Positions 1 to 11,568 of a stretch of DNA of 64,000 nt are shown here, piece after piece. Below the pieces are notes generated by a model. It saw only the letters and a list, made by a program, of their open reading frames with translations, was not told the origin of the DNA and did no database searches. Every line of letters begins with the position of its first letter. The first letter of the stretch is position 1. Made by a program: the position numbers and the translations under genes. This stretch comes from Ramazzottius varieornatus. Taxonomy: Eukaryota; Tardigrada; Eutardigrada; Parachela; Ramazzottiidae. The stretch lies in the NCBI GenBank assembly GCA_001949185.1, contig BDGG01000004.1:2536278-2600277 (forward strand), written 5' to 3'.

Positions 1-757
1 ACTTTCCTATTCAGGCGCTGAAAATGGTAATTTGCGACACGACTGAATCTCGGTAATCTGGGAAGGGGGTGACATATAGAACACCCTAGTCAAAGAACCC
101 AGCAGGAGTTCCTCGGGATCGGTTTGGCGATAGCCAACCATCATCACCCTATCACGCACCGAGCGTTTGCGTCATTCAATCTGCATTCTGCAGTGAAGTC
201 CTTCCACTCAATAAACCATTTTGAGTGCAAGAACCAACTGATACCACTGACACAAGCAGATGAAAATACCATACTGGCGGAGGCTTTTTGGCGCCGACAA
301 CGAGCAATGGCTCTTCTCATTGTCAGTCCAACAAAACGCCTTGTCCATCAAAAGACTCGCTGACAGATGAACATCCGAAAGAAATGATTCTTGCGTTTAC
401 ATAAACCAAGTCTGGAGCCCCCTACATGGAGTTATGGATTGTTTTTGCGGAAAAAGCTCTTACCTTTTCCTGCGCCGGTCAGCTTGTCCTTCAGGATGTT
501 GATGGCGTAGATGTCGCCGAATTCCTCAAAGATCTGTCGAACATCGTCTTCTGAGAAATTGCGAGGTATCTGGCCTGCGAACACGGACACTGATTCGATT
601 ACAATGTCATGACGGACATTTTGCGAAGGCGAACGTTTCACTTACCTACGAACATCTTGATGTGATCTTGGTCGGGAGCTTTGCCATTTTGTTCGGTACC
701 GCCATGGCCTTCTTCCTTTGCCGGCTGCTCGTGGCCGCCGTTAACCACCATTCCCAT
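1..757 (-). CDS. CELF/Bruno-like RNA-binding protein, 5' part (partial)
   Basis: Two coding exons are visible on the minus strand: 757-646, with the start ATG at 757-755, and 574-464. The intron between them runs from GTAAGT to a TTCGCAG acceptor. The second exon ends at a GTAAG donor and the gene continues past the left edge. The first 37 residues are hydrophilic (Gly/Glu/Gln-rich) and lead into RRM1, with RNP2 reading KMFVGQIPR, then SEDDVRQIFEEFGDIYAINI and LKDKLTGAGKG. The FVGQIPR start followed by LKDKLTG is typical of RRM1 in CELF/Bruno/ETR-1 proteins, which regulate splicing and translation through UGU-rich elements. An in-frame TAG lies upstream of the ATG, which supports this start. 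The rest of RRM1, RRM2 and RRM3 are not seen; no convincing exon was found in 1-463, which is probably intron. Confidence 0.8.
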
Positions 758-3700
758 ATTTTCACTGATCCTCGTCGCTAACAAGGAGCCCCTTCCGAAC
801 GTCAGCTCCGTCTAAATTGCGTCAGAAGTATCTGCAACACAAATAAGGTTACTTATTGCGATGCCAGTAACATCGGCACTTGCAAAAATTTGCGACCAGA
901 GGTCTTCATCCACATAACTTCCTTCCACACGTGCGCGTACCGAGAATTCTCCTACTGAGTCGACCACAAGTCACGGAGAACCCCACCACTTCGACAAGGC
1001 GTCATACAGTACAATGCTGAAAAACCAGAAGTTATATATAAGCAGGAGCGATGTTAACTGAGAGCTCGAGGCGGAGGAGTGGCGTGAAAATATATCAGCG
1101 CCATGTCAAGGCGTAATGAAAAGATTTTCAATCATCAATCCACAAATTAGCTTCACAGATGAACCTTGAGAAGCTCCCGCAAAGTCCAACTGTTCACATG
1201 TCACCTAATTTAAGCTCATCCCGTCCGACAAATTCGCTCTTCGGATTCTGACGCTTTCTCCTTGCGAGACTCGCTACGTGCGTACATTCAGACTTTTCGA
1301 ACCAGGAAGGAACCCAATCACCGTATGCGGCGCAGTTGAATGTGCCTCAACGCCGGATTACAATCTACATGGAGCTAATCCCTCACGCATATTTGATCTC
1401 GGCAAGGCGTTTCCGGTGCATCCTCCAGACTCGCTTCTCATTTCCGGTTGCCAGTGATTGATTAATCCACGGTTTCTTCCATCCCAAACATGTCACCAAC
1501 CTATTCCACCATATAGAACGCTCGTCGCTTTAGTCAAACAAACTCTTTTCCTGACAGAAAGGACTTCCTTTCATCTTTTCACTGGTCCTTGGTTGCCTAT
1601 AGCTATTTTGCACGGAAAGTCAAAAAAACTATCTTACTTACACGAAGCTAAATTCCAGACAATATTCTTAGTAATACGCATGATCCAATTTGAAACCCCT
1701 TCCATGTCATATTTTCGCAACCTAGATTGAATTACTCTTCAAATAACATAATATGTACGTATGCGATATTGAGTATTGCAAGAACTAGTAAAAGAATTAT
1801 TAAATTAGAATAATTTAGCAGTAAGACATATTGTCAGACAAAGGCTACGGAATCCGGCGAACTATCAGCGGTTCAGCTGGTCTATCTGGTAATACAGAGG
1901 ACTGAATTTCGCGTCGGCATGCAGAGTATTTGGAGGTTGTAAAAACACTAACGCACATAATAACTTTGCACTTGTGAAGCCGAATGAGAACAACCCTTCT
2001 CACATTACGGCTTCAACAAACAGTAGGCGACACCACATGGGAACGCCGAGCTGACGTCTAACTCCCATCGGTATCAATTCCGCTCCTGTCCGCATAAGTT
2101 CCTCCACAAACACGCTTCTCCCAGTTTCCCAAAGACCTAATATAGATATACGGGAAGCTGCGAACGCCGCAAAGAGAGCGTGATACCCCTGTGGTTTGAT
2201 CCCATACACGCAAAATTTCCCACTGCTCTAAGGTTTCCATTAAATCTTCCCCTCTCATTCTAACGTAGAACGGTTACCCATTTCGCCACGTAAAAACAGA
2301 AGGCTATAATTTTCAAAATGAACAGCCGAAGCTAACGTACCGAGTTTGCAAGGGCCTTTGAATGATTCTGGGAACAAAAAGGGAAATAATGATCCCGCTG
2401 GAAGCATGGAGCACTTCACGCAAAGTTTACTAGAAGTCGGAAGGTTTGCTGAAAGGGGAATTTTCTGATTGATGTGAAACATGAGGAATGTGACATTCTA
2501 GACGAGCGAGCAGAGAGCCATGAACTGATATGGATTTGTGGCTGATGATAACGTCAGGGTGTCGAAAGTTCTTATCGGCAGCTCTCAGTGTAAATTATCT
2601 CCAAAGTTCATAGGGCAGGCGCGCGTACGGATTTGGCGTCAACGCTAACCGGAGCCGCGCAAACATAAATGGGCCGAGCTATTCTTCTACATAAACAAGT
2701 CGAAAATATCCCTCTCGTAGGAGTCACACTGTCCTCTATACTGAACTTCTCAAGCTTGAAGCCTGGAAAAGAAAAGCGGAATTCTGCACCAAATCCACCA
2801 GGATGTATGAAGAACTCTGCTGGACGGTAATTAATCTGCGGTCGCGGACAAGTTTAATCGACCTTCAACAGAAACTCAACTGTCACCTTTCCACGCGAAT
2901 TTTAAGGAAGTAAAGATGTTACACCAGCTGAGCGCCAAATACTCCTCGCACCGACGGCACTTGCTTTCAAATTCAAGTACACCGGCATGCCGCAGAAGGC
3001 AACGCAGTGTCGCGGCATATGCGGCTTCGGTGAGGGCCTGAATCGATCGGTTTGAAAAGCAATTGACACCACCGGATATTCCTGGATCAGCACCTTAACG
3101 AGCCAACATACATACACAGACCAGACCACTTTCTGGAGCATTCCGTCAGCCAGCAGCCAGCTGCGCCATGTCCTCCGAGAACAACTGGAGAAAGACGCAA
3201 GCGTGCAAAGTCTGTCCAAGGCAGCGACCAGCCAAGTTCTCCAAAGTCATCCAAATAAGCGATGCCGAGCTTGAGAAACTCTGAGGACGAACCTGACTGC
3301 GGAAATTCGCAGAAGTCTAGAACTAAACTAAACTGGTGCAGTACAACCTAAATTTGGGTTAACGATCAGCAAAAAAACAGTACACCGCCATACCATCGCG
3401 AAAAGCCAGGAGGCCCAAACCCAAACCCAGTTCGCCATCAAGAACAAATACCGTGAGATGAACACGAACACCTTCAATGGGATACTTCGCGTACTCACCG
3501 ATGTTTGAAGTGAAAGCTGCATCGGGATTCTCAGCCGTCCATATCGCAACAGATTGGTCCGTGGATCCGGAAAAGCTAGTGTCCTAATCCAGTCTGCTCA
3601 TCAAGCGAAACTCACTAACGGATCAACGATGTGGCTCGCTCCACAAAACTTTCCGTTGTTGCTGCAAGCTGCGGATAACAAGGTGTAGTAAAATGGGAAA

Positions 3701-4195
3701 GTAAACAAGAAGTCCCGCGCTGATCTCCTTTGAGCAAACACTCTGGAATGTTGACATACTCGGCAATCGATATGTGAAGTGATATGGAATATTACGTTAC
3801 TAAGCTTACAGAAGCCGGGCTGGCCAGCCAGAAACTTAGGGGAGTCGGGCCGGTTCGCGCTTAGAGCTGACGCAAAGCCGGGCTTTGAGAGAGAGCGACC
3901 AATCACGAGTTGTAAACATATCGGCATGAATGTACCGAAAGGAAACGTAGAATGGCTTGTCAAACTGCAATACCGACGGCGAAATTTGGCAGGTTGATAG
4001 ACATCAGTCTCCCGGTACATCCACACAAGCGTGAGCTCGCGTCCACGTCAACGATATCAGCAAACAGCTGGCAGTTTTCTTTCGCTATCATACGTCGTTT
4101 TTGGATCAAGATTCCTCTTCCGGCTTCGCGGTCCTGCCTTTGCAGTCTTCTAGCAATTCATCTTCACGTTTCAGGAGGAGAAAATCGTGTTCAGT
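758..4195. other. Intergenic, no gene recognised
   Basis: This 3.4 kb stretch separates the CELF-like gene (leaving leftwards) from SND1 (leaving rightwards), so it should hold both promoters and 5' untranslated exons. Open frames of up to 141 codons occur on both strands (for example 3601-4026 minus and 3952-4353 plus). None resembles a known family, and several overlap each other in opposite frames. AT-rich sequence lies around 1740-1830. I see no RNA gene or repeat. Confidence 0.5.
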
Positions 4196-7100
4196 ATGGT
4201 CAGCATGGAGGAACAAGCATCACAGCAGCAGGCTGCGAAAAAGCAGACAGGAGTCGTGAAGCAGGTAAGAAAAATGACCCGTCAATCGCGATGATCTTAT
4301 TCCTTGAGGTCCAGTTGGCCGCACTTAGGTTACGTCGGGAGATACCGTGGTGATACGTGGTATACCACGAGGAGGACCACCACCCGAAATCGTCTTGTGT
4401 TTCTCGAATGTCTTTGCTCCAAAGCTGGCTAGGAAAGGACAAGCGGAGGAATCTGACGACGAGGTACGCAGAGACTGATCAGCTTGCTTGTTTCGCTTGC
4501 TAAGCGTGGTTCTATGTTAGCAAACTATTCGTGGTTGTATGGTTGTTTCTGTGTAGCCTTATGCATGGGAAGCACGCGAATACCTGCGCAAAAAAGTAAT
4601 CGGCAAGGAAGTGCAGTTTGTTCTGGAAAACGAGATCCCAGGCAGTACTCGCAAATATGGAAGAATTTGGCTTGTTCAAGGTACGATTTGGCATTGCCTT
4701 CGGAATTACAATGCAGTTGGGGTTCCCAGCAGTAGACCTGTCTTTGAAAATGGTCCAAGACAAGCTATATACACATACTCAGCGAGATACTAGAACGTTG
4801 CGTGTTCATTCAAGATTGATATCTTGGCTTTCGTAGACGGAAATGCGACAGAGAACGTCGTAGAAAGCTTGATATCCGAGGGTCTTGTCCAAGTGAAGAA
4901 AGGAGGTGGAGCGCGAGACACGGAGCAACTCAAAGCACTGCAAGGGCTCGAAGAACAGGCGAAATCTTCTGGAAAAGGACAATGGGCAGGCGATAATGAC
5001 CACCACATCCGGGAACTCCAGGTTCTCTCCACTCCCGACGATCTAGTCCGATTCTATCACAAGAATAAATCAGCTCCTGTCAAAGGTAATTCGCTCCCTA
5101 CAGTGTGAACTACTCGAGGCTGGTAGTAATATTTACGTTCGTTAAAATAAACTCTTCGTGCTTTTCCAGCAATTGTCGAGTATGTAAGAGATTGCTGCAC
5201 GCTCAAAGTCACCATTCTTCCCGAGTTTCAGTCCGTTTTTCTTCAGATGACGGGCATAAGAGCTGTAAGTATGCAGCGGGAGTCTCTTTTGGTGCACGGG
5301 AGCTGTTTTGAGCATCACTGTCTGTTTTCCAGGGTCCGCCATCGACACGAGAAAATCCCAGGGAGAATCCCTTCGACGCTGAAAGCAGGTTTGAAATTGC
5401 CTTGCACATCATGACGTTTTAACTTTCGCTCGTTTGACTCACGGAATTGTTTACAGGTTCTATGTGGAAAGCCGGCTCTTGAACAGAGACATCGAAATCA
5501 TCCTGGAGGACCAACCGATGAACATGGCCCTCGTTGGCACCGTTGTTCATCCTGTGAGTTCTTCCTGTCCGGTTCGCCATTGTACAATTCTGTCGTATAA
5601 AACGCGCTTTTTGCTTCCAGGCCGGTTCCATTGCCGAAGCCCTCGTGAAGCAAGGTTTCGCTCGATGCATCGACCAGTCCATCCAAAAGTATACTTCTGG
5701 GTTTGAGAAGCTTCGTGCTGCTGAACGGTTGGTATTTCATGAGTATTTCATAAGTCTGGCCAACACCGAGTACGGATATTTCAGTGCATGCTTTTGTATG
5801 TTACAGTGAGGCGAAAGCCAACAAGCAACGCATCTGGAAAGAATACGAGTCGCCTGTGAGCAACGTCCGCGAGGACGAAAGACGGTTTACCGGAAAAGTA
5901 TGTTTTATGAGTCTTAGAAATCATTTTCATAAACTTCTGAAAAGAGATTATTGCGTTTTTGTCAGGTAATAGAAATCAACAGCGCCGACTCCATTACTAT
6001 CAAGACGTCGTCCGGAGAAGTAAAGAAAATCTTCCTCTCGGGAATTCGACCACCCAAGTAGGTTTTCCCAAAATCATTGCAAAGTACTATTCGTGTTCTG
6101 GCTATTCGTAATCTTGATGCTTAAGATATCCATGCTGCTGGTTAACTCATGAATACCGCTCACAGGGTTGCCGGTGAAGGAGACTCCTCGAGTCGTCCGG
6201 CAGCAGCCGGAAAATTCAAGCCTTTGTACGACATTCCATACATGTACGAAGCTCGCGAATTTCTCCGGAAGAAAATACTCGGGCAAAAGGTATTTGGTTC
6301 TTGTCAAAGTGCTCATAATTGACGCTTGTTCACTTTTTGTGGTCTTATAGGTTGATGTTACGCTGGACTATAAGCAAGAAGCGCGTGTGGACCAAGCCCA
6401 GAGGTTTCCAGAGCGGTTGTGCTGCACAGTCATGCTGGGCGATATGAACGTGGCTGAGGCGTTGCTTAATCGAGGACTGGTGTCCATCGTTTACTATAAA
6501 GTGGGGGACGAACAACGACCAGCGGCCTATGACAACTTGCTGATGGCCGGAAACAAGGCAAAGGAAGAACGCAAGGGTATGCATGGCGAGAAAACCGTGA
6601 CGCCGATGCGAGTCTCTGAAGTGGCTGTAAGTACCGCACCGAGAGAAGCATATCGCAGCGTCTTTCGATTTTCCCATTCTTGTATTGTTCCTCCAGGATG
6701 CTAATAAAGCCAAGGCTTTCCTGTCAGAATTTAAACGTGGCAAACTGGATGCTATCGTCGAGTATGTTGGCAGTGGCTCAAGATACCGAATCTACGTCCC
6801 GAAGAACTCTATCGTGATTAGCGTCGTCCTAGCCGGTTAGTTGTTTCGCTTTGTAGGTCCTCGTTCCAGTTTTTAAGATGGCATCCTTTTGTTTCAGGGG
6901 TTTCTAGCCCGAAAGCTTCGCGTATGGGTCCAAACGGCCAGATTCTTCCAGCGGATGAGGGTGGTGAGGCGGCCCTGAACTTCGCAAAAGAACTCGTTGC
7001 TCAACGTGACGTATGTTCATGGCTGATTACTTTCGAGATACCGTTCGGGGCAAGTTTTCAACAGTCTTCTTATGTTGTAGGTCAAAGTCGAAATCGAGAA

Positions 7101-8662
7101 TATGGACAAGGTTGGCAACTTCATCGGCTGGGTGTTTGTCGATGGAAAGAACGTGTCCATCGAACTTGTACAAGCTGGCCATGCTTCCGTCCATGACTAC
7201 TCGGCAGAGAAGTCCCCGTACTATTCCGCACTGAAGGCCGCCGAAAAGAACGCAAAGGACGCTAAACTGAACGTACGTACATCTAGTACCCATATTACAG
7301 GACGATACGGAACCTAGGCAAACGAACTCGACAAGATGGTCGTCCCAAGTAGCGCATGCTTCAAGCTAATTGCGCCAGAAAGGTGCGCCACGGGGGGGGG
7401 GGCACAATATTGACGAGTTTTTCTGCTGAGCTCCCGTATTTGATGACCACCCGATGGTGCTTCTTGCCGTTGGGGTCGTTGCGCGTGATTGTGCTGACAA
7501 TGGACTATTGCAGATCTGGAAGAACTACGATGAGCAAGCTGATTCTCAGTCGACAATGCCACAACAGGAGGAGACTACAGGTGAACGAAGAGAGAACTTG
7601 GAGAAGGTGATGGTAGTCGAGACTCTTCCTGGATTGAAGTTCTTCGCACAGAACGTGAACGATGGTAAGCGATCAGGATGCTTTCTAGTATGAAGTCTGA
7701 CCATTGTTGCTGTCGTAGGTCAAAAGCTTGAGACTCTTATGGAAGATCTCCGTCAAGCTCTTCGCAACGATCCACCGGTTGTGGGCTCGTACACTCCCAA
7801 GAAGAACGACTTGTGCGCTGCTAGGTTCAGTGCCGATGGACAGTGGTATCGCGCTAAAGTGGAATCCTTGCAGCGGAACAACAAAGCTTCCGTCCTTTAC
7901 ATTGACTACGGCAACGTAAGTACAGTAATTCATCAGGAAACATGCTCTTTGACACTAGCTGGAAACTCCATGTCTTGTGGTATTTCACAGCGGGAAATGA
8001 CCGATACGACAAATCTAGCCGCACTTCCGGATAACTTCAAGCGTGTGGAGCCAATGGCTAAGATGTATGCGCTGGCCTTTGTACGCGAACATAACCCGGA
8101 GGTACTGTTTGAACTTTAGAATTCGCTAGAAATTCTGTGGGGGGATGTTAGCTGATTACGCAGTAACGTCAAGTTTTATTTTTTTTCAAAGGAGTCTTAC
8201 GTCGATGATGTCTTCAAGCAGATGGTGCCACCTCATCCATTGAACTTGAATGTGGAGTACGAATTTGATCACGTCCGTTATGTAACCCTGACAGACCCCG
8301 AAACGAAAGATGACATTGGAAAGACGCTCGTCTCGGAAGGACATGTGCTGGCCGCACCTCGCGGAGGAAGATCACGCAAGATCGTAAGACAGCAGACCGT
8401 TCTAAATTCACTTTGAGTTAGAGGATGTTTTAGTGGGTAAGCACTGCCGTTATCTCCAGGCCGACGAATATTTGGACGCTCAGAATGAAGCGAAGAAATA
8501 TCGCGTAAGTAGCGTGATAGTTTCTCCGTTATACTGTAATGTGATTTTCGACTGGGTTTTACCTGTTGATTGATGAGGCTTGCTCGCTTATAGAGAAACA
8601 TCTGGCAATACGGAGATGTGACCGAGGATGACGCAAAGGAATTTGGACATCAACGCCGCTAG
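4196..8662 (+). CDS. SND1: Tudor staphylococcal nuclease (Tudor-SN / SND1 / p100)
   Basis: Twenty-one exons: 4196-4264, 4329-4463, 4557-4680, 4837-5085, 5170-5264, 5333-5388, 5457-5553, 5621-5727, 5807-5897, 5966-6057, 6166-6289, 6351-6626, 6697-6835, 6898-7010, 7081-7272, 7514-7664, 7719-7915, 7991-8101, 8192-8383, 8460-8504 and 8594-8662. They total 2724 nt, or 907 residues, close to the roughly 910 of animal SND1. Four SN-like nuclease folds come first ([14 protein letters not shown] in the first; [16 protein letters not shown] opening the third). A Tudor domain follows ([10 protein letters not shown] ... VLYIDYGN), then a split fifth SN fold ([19 protein letters not shown]). SND1 is known as a RISC and spliceosome cofactor and a nuclease for inosine-containing RNA and microRNA, mainly cytoplasmic. 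A second in-frame ATG three codons downstream could also be used. The intron at 7273-7513 carries an 11-base G run. Confidence 0.97.
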
Positions 8663-10875
8663 GAAGATGCCGAAGAACCAAGTAAACAATTGGGCTTTTG
8701 ATGCAGAGAGAACACGTGACACTTCTGGAGTCAGAACGGGTGATTGAAAGAAAATCCATTTTTTAATTTTTTCATGCCTCTTTTTCATGATTATTTCTAC
8801 ACAAAAGCTTTTCGGTCGTGGCTTCTTCGCTTTTAACTATACAGTAGTTCATGATATGCTGGAGTCCATGTCGGTTATCGAATGCAAGTTTCTGCCTTAC
8901 TGGTAAAGGTAAATTATTCGGAGGAAGCAACGCAGTGTTCTGAATTCGGAGCGGTGAACAGAGTAAGCAGTGAGGAGACTAGAAGCTTTTATGGAGAGCC
9001 CCATTGTACGAAGGTTATCTCAGGTGTTGTGCTGTATGAAGTCATGGATGCTGTGTTCATAGTGAATCGGCTTTGGTGAATCAATGAGGTAATGTCTGGT
9101 GCGTTTTCCATCCGGCATCCAAATGAGCGTATGTTTACTAACTTAACACAATGAAGAAAGTTCTTGCCTTTCTCGTGGTCACGTGGTGCAGTGTGTCATT
9201 GATTGGTATATTACACCACGTGACCACGAGAAGACGTGAACTTTCTTCGTTGTAGTCGCGAAATGCCGTTCCGGAATACACAATGTGTCTTTTGGCTGGC
9301 TTAAATTATGTTTTCTTTTCTGGTCATTCAAAACAGAAATAGCATACGCATTGTTGATAGATAAGTGCGGTGGGAGGATATAGCAAATCGATTCGATTTT
9401 TACGACAGAGGTTTACGTTCCGAGGGAGAGTTTTTCTTCGAATGCCAAGTCACAGTTTGTACTGAAATGTGGATATCTTGGAGGTCCCCGCCTGAAAAGT
9501 TACCTTGTTCGGATTTTCGGCGCCTTTTTGCATATATCCGCCTTCACCGGCATATCTAGTACGCATTTACTTCCTTTTGTAACTGCCGCTTCAATACTCA
9601 CAGTAATGGACTTTCCTATCCGGCTTTCTTCAGCGAGGCCTGCATGAGCGACTGAGGAATGACAATCAACACCCGAGCGTGTGGCGGAGATTTAATTTTC
9701 AGCCCCTATCAATTAAAGAAAAGTGTCCACTCTTGACTGACAGCTCTGGATGACAGGGATGAACTTGTCTCACTGTCGAGTGTACGTGCATGGAATATCG
9801 AGCAGAATGTGTAAAAGAAGAGGTCCAGTAATCTTCGCTGTGAACTAATTCCTCAAACTTAAATCCCAATAATTTACGCATCCAACTTCTGTATGAGTAC
9901 ATGTGTTCGCAGTTGGAAAACCCTCGAAATTTGAGCTGTGTTCTTCGCAGAGCGGCTTCCCTTGGTATGAATTTTCTAAAATGGCGACAGTATATCGGTA
10001 CTAGCCTTTGCGGTATTTTTAATTATTCAAAATGTGTTTCAGGCAAGGCAAAGCACACAAAGGGCCATTACCGTCCCACATGCCGCCCAAAAGGTGTATT
10101 GTATACTTTCTAAGTGCGTTTTTCAGTACTCCATCGCCACTCATTCAGACATTGCGGTACGTACTCAACGCCGACGCCGCCTCCACTTTAGAACTTTCAT
10201 TCCGGCGTGTTTGTTCTAATTCAGTTAGCACTAATTTGCTCCGGTGTATCTACCGGGAAGATGCGTCGTGCGGTGGAACGACCCACATTTTCAATCTTCG
10301 AAGAGTTCAATGGATTTTAAGTTTATCAACGACAATGCTATCTCGCATTTTACAGTATTAGCGCCAAATTTAGTTTCCTTCCTTTGGTCGATCTTCTGAC
10401 AATATTAATTTCCGTGCTGTACAGAAAATCGGGCGTATATGCAGGTGGGAGCAGGAAAACGATGATAATGCTGGTGGTGAGTCAGCTAGGCCGACACACG
10501 TCTATCTGTGGGCTCGAAAGAACAACGCCCAGATGCACCCATAAATTTCAACGTCCTGCCAATGAATGGAACTCAATGGGCGCATGCCATATCTAACCAC
10601 TACGGTCCTTCCCTGGTCTCTTTCAGGAATATCTCAGGACAGCTAGGCAAAGCGAATATGATATTTCTGACCAATGAGTTGACCATGAAGCGCCACGCCA
10701 GTCACGCGCAAACTAATTCAAAGCACCGCCCAACATCGGGGGCCATACTGATATTGTCCTCACACCAAGCCATTCAGTTTGGCCGTCATTTAGTTGTGAA
10801 AGTCAGTCTGGTCGTGCGTTCGTTTTCTGTTCGTCAGCTCAACTCGTCCACGCGTCGTCCATACTTCTAGATTTT
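8663..10875. other. Intergenic, with one hairpin repeat
   Basis: About 2.2 kb between SND1 and the first bHLH gene, including the SND1 3' untranslated region. Open frames are short and unlike any family I know. The only structure noticed is the inverted repeat at 9153-9248, listed separately. The last few hundred bases are presumably promoter and 5' UTR of the bHLH gene. Confidence 0.5.
9153..9248. repeat. Short inverted repeat able to form a hairpin
   Basis: Two arm segments pair: GAAGAAAGTTC (9153-9163) with GAACTTTCTTC (9238-9248), and TCTCGTGGTCACGTGGTG (9171-9188) with CACCACGTGACCACGAGA (9214-9231). An unpaired 6-7 base bulge lies between the segments on each side, and the loop is about 25 bases. 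The longer arm is perfectly complementary over 18 bp. It could be a tiny foldback element or the stem of a structured RNA; nothing shows transcription. Confidence 0.75.
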
Positions 10876-11568
10876 ATGGTTATTTTTACTTCGTTTCCTC
10901 CCTGTGTTTTGAATATGGATTCATCGATGCAACGGTTTGGCGCACTTCCGTCCATCAATGGATCTTACTTCATGCCATCCGATGCATTTCTTCCCAACCT
11001 GCCCATGCTCGGAAATACCAACAACAATACCGCACCTTCGAAGCTGGTCTCAACCAAGGTCTCTCGCGGGAAGAAGCGGGTCGATGCTCGTCGACACAGC
11101 TACGGATATGGTCCCGTGTCAGCTCGGGAAACCAACCAGCTCCCCGCTCAAGTGGCGCGCCGCAATGAGCGCGAACGGAATCGTGTCAAGCAGGTCAACT
11201 TGGGCTTCGCCACCCTCCGTGAACATGTCCGCCTTCCCAACGGCTCTAAGAATAAAAAGATGAGCAAAGTCGAGACGTTGAAAGGTGCCTTGGACTATAT
11301 CCGTCGACTGCAGAATATGCTACGCGAGATGGACCCTCAGAGTCAGACCGCCGACCATGCGCAAGCACAAGAACCCGCACCTTCGTCAGCCAGCACATCG
11401 GAAAGGTCTCCGGACGATGCCGCCTTCTCCTCCCAGCTTACCTCCCACCAGCATCCCTTCGTCTCTATGGACATGCTGGACAGCCTTTTCGACTCGGACA
11501 GTGACTCTCCAGACTCCAGCATGAACTGCGATTTTCTAAAGACGGAGGATGACTATCCTTGGATTTGA
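10876..11568 (+). CDS. Achaete-scute family bHLH transcription factor (ASCL1-like)
   Basis: Single-exon frame of 230 codons. A better start may be the ATG at 10915, which gives 217 residues; numbering here uses that start. The bHLH lies at about residues 80-138. The basic region [16 protein letters not shown], helix 1 [10 protein letters not shown], and loop and helix 2 [20 protein letters not shown] match the achaete-scute/ASCL1 class, a proneural activator that pairs with E proteins at E-boxes. The HVRLPNG stretch at the end of helix 1 is slightly longer than the usual HVPNG. The acidic C-terminus ([12 protein letters not shown] ... EDDYPWI) resembles the acidic tail of this family. An AATAAA at 11805-11810 is a plausible polyadenylation signal. 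Two related genes lie 6-8 kb downstream on the other strand. Confidence 0.93.
   Translation: MVIFTSFPPCVLNMDSSMQRFGALPSINGSYFMPSDAFLPNLPMLGNTNNNTAPSKLVSTKVSRGKKRVDARRHSYGYGPVSARETNQLPAQVARRNERERNRVKQVNLGFATLREHVRLPNGSKNKKMSKVETLKGALDYIRRLQNMLREMDPQSQTADHAQAQEPAPSSASTSERSPDDAAFSSQLTSHQHPFVSMDMLDSLFDSDSDSPDSSMNCDFLKTEDDYPWI

Noticed and set aside
3601-4353. Overlapping 133- and 141-codon frames upstream of SND1
   Set aside because: Opposite strands and no domain resemblance; the plus frame overlaps the SND1 start in a different frame.
7392-7402. Run of 11 G bases in an SND1 intron
   Set aside because: A single homopolymer inside an intron with no paired G tracts; not enough for a quadruplex claim.
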